Origin: Acidobacteriaceae bacterium
Lineage (GTDB): Bacteria; Acidobacteriota; Terriglobia; Terriglobales; SbA1
Assembly (NCBI GenBank): GCA_019237515.1
Contig: JAFAGX010000492.1
Coordinates: forward strand, 1-7,818
Length of the DNA: 7,818 nt
Direction: 5' to 3'
A program made the translations under genes and the position numbers. The notes under the pieces are model-generated. The model did no database searches. It worked only from the letters and a program-made list of their open reading frames with translations, and was not told where the DNA came from. Shown here piece after piece: positions 7,484 through 7,818 of this stretch. Position 1 is the stretch's first letter; each line of letters starts with the position of its first letter.

Positions 7484-7818
7484 CTGCAGATACCACGGCA
7501 CATTGACGACGATGATCCGGCCCGTGCCTTTGCGATAGAGATACACCTTCAGGGCCGTAGCACGCTGGTTGTGAAGAAAGTAGTAATACCAGCGCCGTTC
7601 GATCAACTCGGGAACCAGAACAGCGATTTGCCGATCTGGATTTTTCCGCTCCAGCTCCAACACGTAGCTGACAATTGGACCGATCACTAACCGGTAAGGA
7701 GAGCGCAGGACTACCAGTTCGGCAGGCTTGAGGCCCGACTGCACCGCGGGCTTTTCGAAGTAGTCACTCCATACCCTAAGCAGCTCGTCGGTCGCTTTCG
7801 ATGCGCTGTCATCTTCCG
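7478..7818 (-). CDS. C-terminal soluble domain of a probable APC-family permease, 5' end outside window
   Basis: The frame is open from the right edge to a TAA at 7480-7478, giving the last 113 residues of a longer protein. The visible part is soluble and alpha/beta in look: EDDSASKATDELLRVWSDYF, then ELVVLRSPYR, PIVSYVLELERKNPDRQIAV, LVPELIERRWYYYFLHNQRA, TALKVYLYRK and GRIIVVNVPWYL near the end. From memory, this run (RSPYR, then LVPEL, then LHNQRA, then VNVPWYL) resembles the cytoplasmic tail of large amino-acid permease-like (APC) proteins in acidobacteria and relatives. No membrane segment is in view, so the transporter part is inferred. An in-frame GTG at 7744 is only an internal valine, since the frame continues with good coding sequence to the edge. 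The gene converges on hemD with a 6-base overlap and no terminator between them. Confidence 0.65.
   Translation of the reverse strand, partial: EDDSASKATDELLRVWSDYFEKPAVQSGLKPAELVVLRSPYRLVIGPIVSYVLELERKNPDRQIAVLVPELIERRWYYYFLHNQRATALKVYLYRKGTGRIIVVNVPWYLQS

Overview
The window looks like a piece of ordinary chromosome from a free-living, moderately GC-rich bacterium. My best guess is an acidobacterium (Terriglobia, Koribacter-like). This rests on the overlapping HemX/CcsA-like, hemA, hemC, hemD run, on the style of the permease tail at the right edge, and on the short CTAG-rich intergenic repeat. It is inferred from gene content only. No mobile element, CRISPR array, rRNA or tRNA was seen.

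Layout. Bases 1-1958 (minus strand) hold the first 652 codons of mutS, which runs off the left edge just after its Walker A motif. A 101-bp divergent gap follows. Then come a GalT/HIT-family nucleotidyltransferase (2060-3052, plus) and a 119-residue protein I cannot identify (3098-3457, plus). After a 150-bp regulatory gap, a tightly packed plus-strand operon runs to 7483: an eight-helix CcsA/HemX-like membrane protein, hemA (glutamyl-tRNA reductase), hemC (hydroxymethylbilane synthase) and hemD (uroporphyrinogen-III synthase). Its genes overlap by 4, 1 and 4 bases. The C-terminal part of a minus-strand gene, probably an APC-type permease with a soluble tail, converges on hemD with a 6-base overlap and runs off the right edge.

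How the genes work together. HemA, HemC and HemD carry out the first, fourth and fifth steps from glutamyl-tRNA towards uroporphyrinogen III (counting HemA, HemL, HemB, HemC, HemD). HemL and HemB must lie elsewhere. The HemX-like protein is the usual membrane companion of hemA in such clusters.

Most notable points. Upstream of the heme operon are three TGTGA/TCACA half-sites spaced exactly 11 bp apart. They form a full CRP-type consensus site and an overlapping perfect palindrome, followed by a TATAAT box. The GalT-like protein has HPS where the family has HPH, so the residue that normally carries the uridylyl group is a serine. I see no clearly new multi-gene system here.
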